Source of the DNA: JAEUIZ01 sp046155605
GTDB lineage: Bacteria > Planctomycetota > Phycisphaerae > Phycisphaerales > UBA1924
Reading direction: 5' to 3'
Assembly (NCBI GenBank): GCA_046155605.1
Contig: JBJXFQ010000020.1
Location: forward strand, 1-17,303
Length of the DNA stretch: 17,303 bases
Below, piece by piece: positions 1-8,200 of the stretch; within the stretch, counting starts at the first letter, position 1; each line of letters starts with the position of its first letter. The notes below the pieces were generated by a model. The model was not told where the DNA came from. It did not search any database and saw only the letters and a program-made list of their open reading frames with translations. Both the position numbers and the translations under genes were made by a program.

Positions 1-10
1 CGAGACGCGC

Positions 11-637
11 ATGACACCGACAGAATATAACCAACTCCTCCTCGAATCCCAGGCCGAGGCGCTCCACATCTTGTTACATCAGGCCCGCGGCCACGACCCC
101 GTCCGCGCACGCCTCGCCGCCGCCGCCATCCTCCGATCCCGTCCCCATGCCTCCGGCCCACGTCCCACCGCTCCCCGTGCCGCCGCTCCCCCTGCCACCT
201 CTCCTCGTGCCGCCCCTCCCCGTGCCACCCCTCCCCGTGCCACGGGCTTCGACGCTTCGTCGATGCCCGTGCCCGCTTCCACCCCTCCGCGCCCCTCCGC
301 CTCCCCCACGACCTCCGCGTTCTCTTTGCCTCCCTCCGTCGCTACCCCCGCGGGTGGTACTTCTGATGCACCGCCTTCAATCGGCTCCGGTCCACATGCG
401 TGTACACCTGCGTCGTCGCAATGTCCGCATGACCGAGCAACTCCTGCACCACCCGCAAATCCGCACCCCCGATCAGCAGATGCGTCGCGAAACTGTGCCG
501 CAGCATGTGCGGATGCACGTCGCGAAGCCCCGCCGCCCGCGCCACACGACCAACGATCTGCCACACCGCCACCCGCTCCAGCGGCCGACCCGTCCGCGAC
601 AGCAGCAGCCGCCCTCGATCCCTGGAGTCTCCTCTAA
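11..637 (+). CDS. Doubtful Pro/Ala-rich hypothetical protein, start near window edge
   Basis: I do not recognise a family. The first ~45 codons look protein-like (MTPTEYNQLLLESQAEALHI..., an amphipathic helix with varied codons). Residues ~50-78 are a proline/alanine/arginine pentapeptide repeat encoded by a 15-bp tandem repeat, and the rest is low-complexity Pro/Ser/Ala. No stop occurs until 635-637, so the frame runs 296 bp antisense into the xerD 3' end, where it is probably a shadow. The sense strand here is C-rich at third positions (GCC, CTC, CCC), unlike the G-ending codons of the other plus-strand genes, which argues against coding. Only ten bases precede the ATG, no Shine-Dalgarno is visible, and the frame is open to the window edge, so the true start could lie upstream. 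The N-terminal third may be a real small gene or the end of a larger one. Confidence 0.3.
   Translation: MTPTEYNQLLLESQAEALHILLHQARGHDPVRARLAAAAILRSRPHASGPRPTAPRAAAPPATSPRAAPPRATPPRATGFDASSMPVPASTPPRPSASPTTSAFSLPPSVATPAGGTSDAPPSIGSGPHACTPASSQCPHDRATPAPPANPHPRSADASRNCAAACADARREAPPPAPHDQRSATPPPAPAADPSATAAAALDPWSLL
165..239. repeat. 15-bp tandem repeat, five imperfect copies
   Basis: Five consecutive 15-bp units of the form CCRCCNCTCCCCGTG start at 165, 180, 195, 210 and 225, each differing by 1-4 bases, and a sixth degenerate unit begins at 240. In the plus frame they encode a five-residue period (APRAA, APPAT, SPRAA, PPRAT, PPRAT). On the minus strand the unit reads as GTGGCACGGGGAGGG-like. 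Such an array can expand or contract by slippage and could be coding low complexity or an intergenic minisatellite. Confidence 0.8.
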
Positions 638-1271
638 CCAGCAGCGGCCGGCACTCCCGCAGATACGCAACCACCGCCGCCACCGCCGGCTTCCCCACCG
701 GCACCAGGCGCTCCTTATCCCCCTTCCCCACCACCCGCACCACCCCGATCCGCGAGTTCACATCCTCCACGCCCACCGTCGCCGCCTCCGACGCTCGCAG
801 CCCGCTCGCGTACATCAACTCCAGCAGCGCCCGATCACGCAGCCACAGCGGCACGCCGCCCGCCTCCGGCTGCGGCCCCGCCAACAGCGCCCTCACCTTC
901 GCCGGCGACATCACACCAGGCAACCGCCGCCACCGCATCGGCCTCTCCAACGCCGCCGTCGGATCCTCCTCCAACTTCCCCGTCGCCACCATCCAGCGAA
1001 AGAACACCCGCATCGTCGCCAGGTGCCGAATCACCGATGAGCCGGTCAGCCCCTGCCGCGTCTTGAGCGACGCGATGTGCCCCGCCACGTCCCGCGCCGT
1101 CACCGCCCGCGCACCCCCCACTTCCGCGAGGTCCCGTCCGAGGTCATTCAGGTCGCGCCCATACGCCAGCAGCGTGTTGTGCGACAGCCCGCACTCCACA
1201 CGCACATACACCAAAAACCCGCGCCGCAACGCCGCAAACCACGCCGGAATCTCCACCGCTTCCGTCACCAT
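342..1271 (-). CDS. xerD: Tyrosine recombinase, XerC/XerD type
   Basis: Site-specific tyrosine recombinase of 309 residues, the normal length for XerC/XerD, which resolve chromosome dimers at dif during division. An N-terminal SAM-like core-binding domain (about residues 11-100) precedes the catalytic domain (about 120-305). All six active-site positions are visible: R159 (ASGLRASE), K183 (GKGDKER), H255 and R258 (HMLRHSFATH), H281 (LLGHADI) and the nucleophile Y290 (TTQVYTHV). The start is supported by GAGGAG 11 nt upstream. It lies downstream of trmD on the same strand with a 154-bp gap. The catalytic domain looks complete and no phage genes, att-like repeats or transposase flank it, so a housekeeping Xer role is more likely than an integrase. 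XerC and XerD cannot be separated from sequence alone here; XerD is the better fit by general feel. Confidence 0.92.
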   Translation of the reverse strand: MVTEAVEIPAWFAALRRGFLVYVRVECGLSHNTLLAYGRDLNDLGRDLAEVGGARAVTARDVAGHIASLKTRQGLTGSSVIRHLATMRVFFRWMVATGKLEEDPTAALERPMRWRRLPGVMSPAKVRALLAGPQPEAGGVPLWLRDRALLELMYASGLRASEAATVGVEDVNSRIGVVRVVGKGDKERLVPVGKPAVAAVVAYLRECRPLLVRGDSRDRGRLLLSRTGRPLERVAVWQIVGRVARAAGLRDVHPHMLRHSFATHLLIGGADLRVVQELLGHADIATTQVYTHVDRSRLKAVHQKYHPRG

Positions 1272-1307
1272 CCTGCTATCGGCTCCTCAACCGCCGTGCG
1301 CACACAC

Positions 1308-1323
1308 CGGCGGCATCCCGCCG
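1308..1323. other. Small hairpin between trmD and xerD
   Basis: CGGCGG (1308-1313), loop CATC, CCGCCG (1318-1323) forms a perfect 6-bp GC stem in the 154-bp gap upstream of xerD. It has no T-tract on either strand. It could attenuate read-through from trmD or be chance in GC-rich DNA. I see no gene in 1272-1425. Confidence 0.3.
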
Positions 1324-1413
1324 CTCACTTGACAACCTCGACTCGTCTTCGCACGAGCCCCGGTGGCTGCGACGACACCCGGCCTCCGAACAGAAGCGTC
1401 GGCGTACGCAGAA

Positions 1414-1435
1414 GTCACGGAATGATCACCGTGAC
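1414..1435 (-). terminator. Possible hairpin terminator overlapping trmD stop
   Basis: GTCACGG (1414-1420) and CCGTGAC (1429-1435) are perfectly complementary around an 8-nt loop that contains the trmD stop (TCA at 1426-1428 on plus). No T-tract follows on the minus strand, so it is at best a weak or factor-assisted terminator or an mRNA-end stabiliser. Confidence 0.35.
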
Positions 1436-2229
1436 GCGGAGGGGGGAGCGGCAGAGGGCGCTGGAGTGTCGAGCAGGTCCGGCCTGCGGTAGCGGGTGCG
1501 TTCGAGTTGTTGCTGGTAGCGCCAGCGGGCGACGTCCTCGTGGTTGCCGCTGATGAGGACGTCGGGGACGGCCATGCCCATCCATTCTCGCGGGCGGGTG
1601 TAGTGCGGGCAGTCGAGAAGGCGGAGCGGGGCCGGGGAGGATGCGGCCGCGCGAGACTTCGGCAGCGGCGGAGATGGGCGAGGCGGCACGACGGGGCTGA
1701 AACTATCGGAGAGTGCCGAGAGGTCGTCGCCGAGCGCTCCGGGGAGGAGGCGGACGACGGCGTCGATGAGGACGAGGGCGGCGAGTTCGCCGCTGGAAAG
1801 AACGTAATCGCCGACGCTGATTTCGAGGGGCGCGAGTTTGGTGATGACGCGCTCGTCGATGCCCTCGTAATGGCCGGCGATGAGGAGCAGGCGCGGGAGC
1901 GTGGCAAGGTGCTCGACCAGCGATTGCGTCAGCGGCGTGCCCTGCGGCGAGAGCAGGATTCGCGTGGCGGGACGCGGGTCGGAAGCCTCGGCGGCGAGGA
2001 CGGCGTCATACAGCGGCTGGCACATCATGACCATGCCCGGGCCGCCGCCGAAGGGGCGATCGTCCGTCTTTTTATGCTTGTTGTCGGCGAAGGCGCGGAT
2101 GTCGGAGGGGTGCCAATCGACGAGGCCGGCGCGACGGGCGCGGGCGGGGATGCTGACGCCAAGCAGCGCGGGCGGATCGGGCGAGAAGAGTTCTGGGAAT
2201 GTGGTGAGAATGTCGATGCGGAGGGGCAT
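1426..2229 (-). CDS. trmD: tRNA (guanine-37-N1)-methyltransferase
   Basis: SPOUT-class enzyme that transfers a methyl group from SAM to N1 of G37 in tRNAs reading codons that begin with C, preventing +1 frameshifting. The 267-residue product begins MPLRIDILTTFPELF and carries the trefoil-knot SAM site (GHYEGIDERV at 119-128, ISVGDYVLSSGELA at 137-150), R160 and the catalytic Asp of LLDCPHYTRP (D206), then the C-terminal tRNA-binding domain (VLISGNHEDVARWR...RRPDLL). The frame is open further upstream, but conserved homology starts at this ATG. Residues 178-203 are a Pro/Ser-rich stretch about 23 residues longer than the equivalent linker of E. coli TrmD, while the C-terminus is shorter. The usual neighbours rpsP, rimM and rplS are absent. 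An AATAAA at 2236-2241 gives a -10-like TTTATT six bases before the ATG. Confidence 0.95.
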   Translation of the reverse strand: MPLRIDILTTFPELFSPDPPALLGVSIPARARRAGLVDWHPSDIRAFADNKHKKTDDRPFGGGPGMVMMCQPLYDAVLAAEASDPRPATRILLSPQGTPLTQSLVEHLATLPRLLLIAGHYEGIDERVITKLAPLEISVGDYVLSSGELAALVLIDAVVRLLPGALGDDLSALSDSFSPVVPPRPSPPLPKSRAAASSPAPLRLLDCPHYTRPREWMGMAVPDVLISGNHEDVARWRYQQQLERTRYRRPDLLDTPAPSAAPPSASR

Positions 2230-2235
2230 GAGAGC

Positions 2236-2241
2236 AATAAA
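2236..2241 (-). promoter_or_regulatory. Candidate -10 element of trmD (leaderless)
   Basis: On the minus strand TTTATT is followed by GCTCTC and then the trmD ATG, so transcription would begin at or next to the start codon. There is no Shine-Dalgarno between. No convincing -35 is seen. The call rests on the AT-rich hexamer in otherwise GC-rich DNA and on the same arrangement at other genes of the window. Confidence 0.4.
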
Positions 2242-2348
2242 AGGCCGTGCAACGTGGCGAAGGAGCGACTCATGGCGGGAAATCGTTGCTAACACTCGGC
2301 CCGCGGCACGCGTCATGCATGGCGGCCCTCAAATCGAAAGGAAAGTCC

Positions 2349-3011
2349 ATGAATCGAGTGCAGCGTCTGGTGGTGGCGGCGGCGGTGGGGATGATGGCGG
2401 CGTCGGCGGTCGCGGGGCCGCCGCTGCTTTGCTTCCCTTACCAGTGCGATGAGACGGTCTCGCTCGCCGAGACGAAGCGCGGCAAGGACCACGACGGGCT
2501 GGTCGAGCGGACGATCAAGTCGCTCGATGAGGCGAAGACGACGCTGGGCAAGATGGAGACGATCCGGCGCGCGGTGACCGCCGTGGGCGACAACGCGGCG
2601 CTGGCGCATCGGCTCCACGAGCGGCTGTTGGCGCGGGCGCTGGATGCGTCGGCGGAACAGAAGGACGCGGCTGGGGCGCTGTTTGTGGCCGGGATGTGGG
2701 TGGCGACGATCACGCAGGCCGGCGCGAAACTCGACGGCGAGCCGGGCGAACGCTACAACATGGCGGGCATGGCGTGGGTCGAGCGGGCGATCGAGATGGA
2801 CCCGGGCGACGCGGCGAAGTCGTTTGGCGCGGCGGTGATCGCGGCGGACAAGGACCGATCGATCGCGCAGAAGCACCTGAAGCGGGCGGTGGCGGGCGCG
2901 GAGCAGGGCTCGGCGCTGGCCAGGAGCATCGAGACCAACCTGGTCTTTGGCGGGAAGAAGATCGACGAGATGCGCAAGGACACGAAGGATGAAACCCGCG
3001 CCGGCAAATGA
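2349..3011 (+). CDS. Secreted protein of unknown function, upstream of ECF sigma gene
   Basis: A 220-residue protein with a clear Sec signal peptide: MNRVQR, a hydrophobic stretch VVAAAVGMMAASAVAG, and probable cleavage after residue 22 or 23. The mature part is Ala-, Lys- and Asp-rich, predicted helical, with one Cys pair near the N-terminus (LLCFPYQCDE). The stretch WVERAIEMDPGDAAKSFGAAV and its surroundings resemble TPR-like helical hairpins, but I would not assign a family. The start at 2349 has AAAGGAAAG about 5 nt upstream and places the signal peptide at the N-terminus; the open frame upstream of it is not needed. The 3' end overlaps the ECF sigma gene by 23 bp, which suggests co-expression and translational coupling. 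A weak TAACAC at about 2290 could be its -10. It may be a sensed or controlled partner of the sigma/FecR pair. Confidence 0.8.
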   Translation: MNRVQRLVVAAAVGMMAASAVAGPPLLCFPYQCDETVSLAETKRGKDHDGLVERTIKSLDEAKTTLGKMETIRRAVTAVGDNAALAHRLHERLLARALDASAEQKDAAGALFVAGMWVATITQAGAKLDGEPGERYNMAGMAWVERAIEMDPGDAAKSFGAAVIAADKDRSIAQKHLKRAVAGAEQGSALARSIETNLVFGGKKIDEMRKDTKDETRAGK

Positions 3012-3558
3012 GCCTCGCGGCGAGGAGCCGAGCACGACGGCGCTCGTCATCGCGGCACGGTCCGGTGATCGTGTCGCGATGGCGTGCTTCTATGCGCGGT
3101 TCGCGCCGCTGGTCCATGCCGTGCTGCTGGCGCGAGTGGATCACGCGGACGCGGATGACCTGACGCAGGAGGTCTTCGTCCGCGCTTTCGATCGGCTCGA
3201 GGCGCTCCAGGAGCCGGAGGCGGCGGGCGGGTGGCTGGCGGCGATCGCGCGGCACGCGGCGGTGACGCTGGCTAGGGGGAGGAAGCCGCGGGAGGATGCC
3301 GATCCGAGCGCGGCGGGGCGGGCGCGCGGGGAGAGCGGGCCGGTCGCAAGCGCCGAGGCGAGCGAGGCATTGGCAGCGATACGAGCGCTGCCGGAGGCGT
3401 ATCGCCAGACGCTGCTGTTGCGTTTGGTAGAGGGTTTGACCGGGCCGGAGATCGCGGCGCGGACGGGAATGACGCACGGATCGGTGCGGGTCCACCTGCA
3501 TCGGGGGTTTGCGCTGCTGCGAGAGCGGCTGGGCATGAGCGCGGAGGAATCGCCATGA
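2989..3558 (+). CDS. RNA polymerase ECF-family sigma factor
   Basis: A 189-residue ECF sigma factor that would direct RNA polymerase to a specific promoter set. Region 2 spans about residues 24-93, with the core-binding signature DHADADDLTQEVFVRAF (51-67) and GWLAAIARHAA. A short Glu/Ala/Gly-rich linker follows, then region 4 (about 126-182) with ALPEAYRQTLLLRLVEGLT and the helix-turn-helix GPEIAARTGMTHGSVRVHLHR. The start at 2989 is chosen because AAGGA lies 8 nt upstream; an earlier in-frame ATG would add unrelated Arg-rich sequence. It overlaps the secreted-protein gene by 23 bp and the FecR-like gene by 4 bp (ATGA), so the three should be translated together. The FecR-like protein is its probable anti-sigma regulator. 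Confidence 0.92.
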   Translation: MKPAPANEPRGEEPSTTALVIAARSGDRVAMACFYARFAPLVHAVLLARVDHADADDLTQEVFVRAFDRLEALQEPEAAGGWLAAIARHAAVTLARGRKPREDADPSAAGRARGESGPVASAEASEALAAIRALPEAYRQTLLLRLVEGLTGPEIAARTGMTHGSVRVHLHRGFALLRERLGMSAEESP

Positions 3559-4568
3559 GTCGACAAGGCGGCGAGTATCTGTGGGACAAGAGCGGGCCGG
3601 TCGATGACGATGTGGCGCGGCTGGAAGCGATGCTGCGGCCCATGCGGGTTGGGCCGATGGCGGCAGAAGCGGCGGAGCGGTGGCGCGCGGGACCGGCGTC
3701 GCCAGAACGGCACGAGCAAGTCACGCCGGTCGCGGAAGGGATCGAACGGCGAGCGGGACTACGGCGCGCGTGGCTGGCGGCGGCTGCGATGGTGATGCTG
3801 ACGCTGCTGGGCGTGCGAATCGCGCATCGACCGGCGAGCGGGGAGTGGGCGATCGCATCGCTGGAGGGCTTGCCGCAGGTAGCGGGAAGGACCTTGTCGG
3901 GGAGCGGGTCGGCGCGTGTGGGCGAGTGGATCGAGACGGACGGATCGTCGCGTGCGGCGATCGCGGACCCGAGCGTGGGGACGGTGGTGATCGAGCCGGG
4001 GACGCGCGTGCGGCTGTCGGGGATCGGCCCGGGGCGGCATGTGATGGAGTTGGCGCGTGGGCGGATTGAGGCGACGATCCACGCGCCGCCGCGGGTGTTC
4101 TTTGTGGACACGCCGTCGGCTCGGGCGATCGACCTTGGGTGCGCGTATGTGATGGAGGTTGAGGAGGATGGGACGGCGGTCCTGCGCGTGACGCTGGGGT
4201 ATGTGGAACTTGCGGGGCACGGGAAGCGGGCGTGGGTTCCGATGGGCGGCGGGATGTGCCGGGTAGCGGCAGGCGCGGGGCCTGGGACGCCGTACTTTGA
4301 GGATGCGGGGACGGAGTTTGTGGAGGGGTTGGCGGCGTTTGATCGCGGAGATGTCGGGGCGATGGAGGTGGTGCTGGCGTTGGCGCGGCCGCGCGATGCG
4401 CTGAGTCTGTGGCATCTGCTTTCGCGGACGGAGGGGCAGGATCGGCGACGGGTGTACGAACGGTTGGCGGAGTTGAAGCCGCCGCCGGAGGGGCTGGATG
4501 CCGGAAAGGTGATGCGGCTGGATGAGGAGGAACTGGAACGGTGGCTGGAGTGGATGAGGCCGTTCTAG
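3555..4568 (+). CDS. FecR-like membrane protein, probable anti-sigma regulator
   Basis: A 337-residue single-pass membrane protein. The cytoplasmic part (1-70) begins GGEYLWDKSGPVDDDVARLEAML, the 'YLWD...D..V.RLE' segment I associate with zinc-finger-less anti-sigma proteins paired with ECF factors in planctomycetes and acidobacteria. A transmembrane helix lies at about 72-90. The outside part carries a FecR-type beta domain at about 112-230 (SGSARVGEWIETDGSSRAAI...GTRVRLSG...LARGRIEATIH...VDTPSARAIDLGCAYVMEV...LGYVELAG), and a helical C-terminus ends in ELERWLEWMRPF. The start ATG overlaps the sigma-factor stop (ATGA). Genetic coupling and the FecR domain support a role in transducing an envelope signal to the preceding ECF sigma factor; the signal is unknown. 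Confidence 0.85.
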   Translation: MSRQGGEYLWDKSGPVDDDVARLEAMLRPMRVGPMAAEAAERWRAGPASPERHEQVTPVAEGIERRAGLRRAWLAAAAMVMLTLLGVRIAHRPASGEWAIASLEGLPQVAGRTLSGSGSARVGEWIETDGSSRAAIADPSVGTVVIEPGTRVRLSGIGPGRHVMELARGRIEATIHAPPRVFFVDTPSARAIDLGCAYVMEVEEDGTAVLRVTLGYVELAGHGKRAWVPMGGGMCRVAAGAGPGTPYFEDAGTEFVEGLAAFDRGDVGAMEVVLALARPRDALSLWHLLSRTEGQDRRRVYERLAELKPPPEGLDAGKVMRLDEEELERWLEWMRPF

Positions 4569-4600
4569 CGACGTGGGCGATGTTCGAGGCATGGTCGGGT

Positions 4601-4627
4601 TTGCCGTAGCGGGGTGGTCGGTACACT
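4601..4627 (+). promoter_or_regulatory. Candidate promoter of second ECF gene
   Basis: TTGCCG (4601-4606) and TACACT (4622-4627) are separated by 15 bp, and 7 bp later comes the ATG at 4635. This places the predicted transcription start essentially at the start codon. No Shine-Dalgarno is present before the ATG. The spacing is short for a sigma-70 promoter, so the -35 is less certain than the -10. Confidence 0.45.
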
Positions 4628-4634
4628 CTGGACG

Positions 4635-5198
4635 ATGGAAGAGGGCATCAACCCGCGCGAGCATGACCCGTCAACGGTCTCGCGGCTGCTGCTGGCGGCG
4701 GCCGAGGGGGACGCGCGCGCGCCGGAGCAGTTGTTTGCGCTGGTGTATGACGAACTGCGCGTGCTGGCGCGGAGCCGGATGGCCGGGGAGCGGCGTGACC
4801 ACACGCTCCAGGCGACGGCGCTGGTGAACGAAGCGTACATGAAGTTGATGGGGCGTGTGGAGGTCAAGTGGAACGGGCGGCGGCACTTCTACGCGGCGGC
4901 GGCGGAGGCGATGCGGCGGATCCTGGTCGATCACGCGCGGGCACGAAACGCCGACAAGCGCGGGGGCGGGAAGGCGGCGCTGGCAGCGTCGAACATCGCT
5001 GATCTGGCGATGGCGACGGAACCGGCCGGAATTCTGGCCCTCGATGACGCGATCACTCGCCTAGAGGGAGCGGACCCTCAGGCGGCGGCGGTGGTTCGGC
5101 TGCGGTTCTATGCCGGTTTGGAGGTTGATGCGGTGGCGGATGCGCTGGAGATATCGCCGCGGTCGGTTCGGCGGGAGTGGGCGTTCGCGCGGGCGTGA
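4635..5198 (+). CDS. ECF sigma factor of planctomycete/acidobacterial type, possibly truncated by TGA
   Basis: A 187-residue sigma factor of the TIGR02999-like group, which is typically encoded beside Ser/Thr kinases. Family landmarks: YDELRVLARSRMAGERRDHTLQATALVNEAYMKL (38-71), a conserved GRRHFYAAAAEAMRRILVDHARAR (81-104) in region 2, and region 4 with DPQAAAVVRLRFYAGL and EISPRSVRREWAFARA. In this family the C-terminus normally continues 'FARAWL..EL'. Here the codon after FARA is TGA instead of TGG (5196-5198), and the same frame then reads LRETLEREE before TAG at 5226-5228. So the gene either carries a nonsense change that removes ten residues or is read through. The start at 4635 is chosen over an in-frame GTG or ATG upstream because the family similarity and the -10-like TACACT fit it. 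The kinase gene starts 54 bp after this stop. Confidence 0.88.
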   Translation: MEEGINPREHDPSTVSRLLLAAAEGDARAPEQLFALVYDELRVLARSRMAGERRDHTLQATALVNEAYMKLMGRVEVKWNGRRHFYAAAAEAMRRILVDHARARNADKRGGGKAALAASNIADLAMATEPAGILALDDAITRLEGADPQAAAVVRLRFYAGLEVDAVADALEISPRSVRREWAFARA

Positions 5199-5252
5199 CT
5201 GCGCGAGACGCTGGAGCGCGAGGAGTAGGAGCGCGCGGATTCCAGAGGTCGC

Positions 5253-8200
5253 ATGAGCGAGAACGAGGCGGCGAAAGTCAAGGCGATCTTTGGGGAGGCG
5301 ATCGAACTGCCCGAGGGGGAGCGCGCGGGGTATCTGGAGCGTGCGTGCCGGGGCGATCGGAGGCTGCTCGAACGGGTGGAATCGCTGCTGAGGTCGGCGG
5401 AGGGAGACGATCCGTTTCTGCGCGGGCCGACGGTGGACCCGGACGGGGAATCGCGGCGGTTTCGAGGGTCGGACCCGAGCGAGATGATGGGAACGGTGAT
5501 CGGGCCGTATCGGATCGTGGGGGTTCTGGGCGAGGGTGGATTCGGGACGGTGCATCTGGCGGAGCAGGAGTCACCCGTGCGTCGGCGGGTGGCGCTCAAG
5601 ATCATCAAGCGCGGGATGGACACGTCGGCGGTGGTGGCGCGGTTCGAGCGCGAGCGTCAGGCGTTGGCGCTGATGGATCATCCGAACATCGCGAAGGTAT
5701 TTGACGCCGGGGCGACGGACTCGGGTCGGCCGTTTTTCGCGATGGAGTATGTCGAGGGCGAGGCGATCACGCACTATTGCGATCGGCGGCGGCTCTCACT
5801 GAAGGAGCGGCTGCGGCTCTTCCAGCAGGTGTGCGCGGCGGTGCAGCACGCGCACGGCAAAGGGATCATCCATCGGGACATCAAGCCGAGCAACGTGCTG
5901 GTGAGCGAGCGGGACGGGGGGCACCAGGCGCGGGTGATCGACTTTGGGATCGCGAAGGCGACGGATCGGTCGGAGGTGGAACGAGCGGCGTTCACCGAGT
6001 TGCGGCAGATGATCGGGACGCCGGAGTACATGAGCCCGGAGCAGGCGGAGGGCTCGTCGGACATCGACACGCGGACGGATGTGTATTCGCTGGGCGTGCT
6101 GCTGTATGAGTTGCTGACGGGCGTGACGCCGTTTGAGGGCAAGCGGCTGCGATCGGCGGCGTATGGCGAGATCCAGCGGATCATCGCGGAGGAGGAGCCG
6201 CCCAGGCCAAGCACGCGCGTGGGGACGGCGGAGAAGCAGTTGCCGTCGGTGGCGGCAAACCGGGGCACGGAGGCGCGGCGGCTGCAGAGCGCGATCCGGG
6301 GCGAGTTGGACTGGATCGTGATGAGGGCGTTGGAGAAGGACCGGTCGCGGCGGTACGAGACGGCGAGCGAACTGGAGGCGGAGATCGGGCGGTTTCTCGC
6401 AGGCCAGCCGGTGATGGCGGGGCCGGCATCGGCGGGGTATCGGCTGAGGAAGTTTGCGCGGCGGAATCGGACGGGGGTGATCGCGGCGGGGCTGGTGGTG
6501 GCGTCGCTGGTGATCGGGCTGATCGGGACGGCGACGTTTGCGGTGCGCGAGTCGGCGATGCGTGCGAAGGCAGAGAAGGCCGAGACGCTGGCCAGAACCC
6601 GTGCGGAGGAGTTGGCGAAGGCCGAGGCGCTGGCGACGAAGCGAGCGGACGAGTTGGACGAGGTGTCGAAGTTCCAGGCGGCGCAACTGTCGGGGATCGA
6701 TCCGGAGAGTTTCGGCGCGTCGGTGCGGACCGCGCTGGTGGAGGACACGCGGCGGGGGCTGGAGAAGGCCAACCTGCCGCCAGAGGAGGTCGAGCGGAAT
6801 CTGGAGGCGCTGCGAACGCTGCTGGCGCGGGGCAACATCACGAGCGTGGCGCTGCGGGCGCTGGACGAGACGCTGTTTGCGCGCTCGATCGAGGCGATCA
6901 ACGAGCAGTTCAAGAACCAGCCGATCCTGCGGGCGCGGCTGCTGCAGATTCTGGCGGACACCGCGTCGACTCTCGGGCTGCTGGAACGGGCGGAGGAGCC
7001 TCAGAACGAGGCGCTGGCGATCCGCGATCGAGAACTGGGTGCGGAGCATCCGGAGACGCTGGTCTCGCTGATCAACAAGGCGGAACTGCTGCGTGCGCGC
7101 GGGAAGATCGCGGAGGCGGGGCCGATCTATGAGAAGGTGTGCGAGGTTTCGAGGCGGGTGCTGGGCAATGACCACCGGACGACGCTCACGGCGGTGCTGA
7201 ATCTGGGCGCATATCGGGGATCGCAGGGGCGATTCGACGAGGCGGAGGCGCTGGGGACCGAGGCCGTCGAGATGAGCAGGCGGGTGCATGGCGCGGAGCA
7301 CGCGGAGACGGCCGGCGCGATCAGCAACCTGGCGTTCATCTACCGGGAGCGGAATCAGATCGACAAGGCGGTCGCGGCGATGCGTGAGGCGTTGGCGATC
7401 AGGCGGAAGGCCTCGGGCGAGTGGCACCCAGACACGCTCGCGTCGCTGAACAACCTGGGGTTCATGCTGCAGGACGCGGACAAGCCGGAGCAGGCGGAGG
7501 CGCTCTATCGGCAGTCGCTGGAGGGGTATCGGCGGGTGTATGGCGAGGACCACCCCAAGTCGCTGCTGGCGGTGAACAACATCGCGTCGTCGCTTCGAGC
7601 GCAAGGGAAGCCGGAGGAAGCGGAGGGGCTTTTCCGCGAGTCGTATGACCGCCGCCTGCGGCTGCTGGGCGCGGACCATTCGGACACGATCGATTCGATG
7701 GGGAGTCTGGCGGCGGTGCTGAAGGACCTAGGCCGATTTGATGAGGCCGGGCCGCTCTATGAGCAGGCCTATGAGTGTCGGAAGCGGATGCTTGGTCCGG
7801 AGCATCCGAAGACACTGCAGTCGATGGCGAATCTGGGGGGCTACCTGGATTCGATCGAAAGGCTCGACGAGGCGGAGCCGTATGTGCGTGGGGCGTATGA
7901 GGCGAGGGCTCGCACATTAGGTCCCGAGCACGCGGACACGATGATCTCGCAGAACAATCTTGCGTTCCTGTATTTTCGCAAGAAGATGTATGCGGAGGCG
8001 GAGCCGCTGTTTCGGGATGTGCTGGAGAAGCGGAGGAGGCTGCTGCCTCCCGGGGCGTCGCGGACGCTGACCTCGCTGAACAACCTCGGGGTGATTCTGC
8101 GCGACATGGGAAGACTGGACGAGGCGGCGGAAATGCTGGCGGAGGCGTTGGGGGGCCGTCGGAAGACGCTGGGTCCGACGCATCCGACGACGATCGACTC

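Noticed and set aside
147..1040. Long plus-strand ORF rich in Pro, Arg and His
   Set aside because: It is antisense to the well-supported xerD and its composition is that of a GC-rich shadow frame; no domain is recognisable.
342..1271. Reading the tyrosine recombinase as a phage or island integrase
   Set aside because: Length and domain pattern are those of XerC/XerD, and no att-like repeats, tRNA, phage or transposon genes are nearby.
1329..1334. Perfect TTGACA on the plus strand
   Set aside because: There is no -10-like hexamer 15-19 bp downstream and no plus-strand gene follows.
2247..2348. N-terminal extension of the secreted protein from an upstream ATG
   Set aside because: It would bury the signal peptide behind 34 residues and bypass the good ribosome site before 2349.
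5796..7679. 627-residue minus-strand ORF
   Set aside because: Antisense to the kinase domain and TPRs, Arg/Leu/Pro-rich with no motif.
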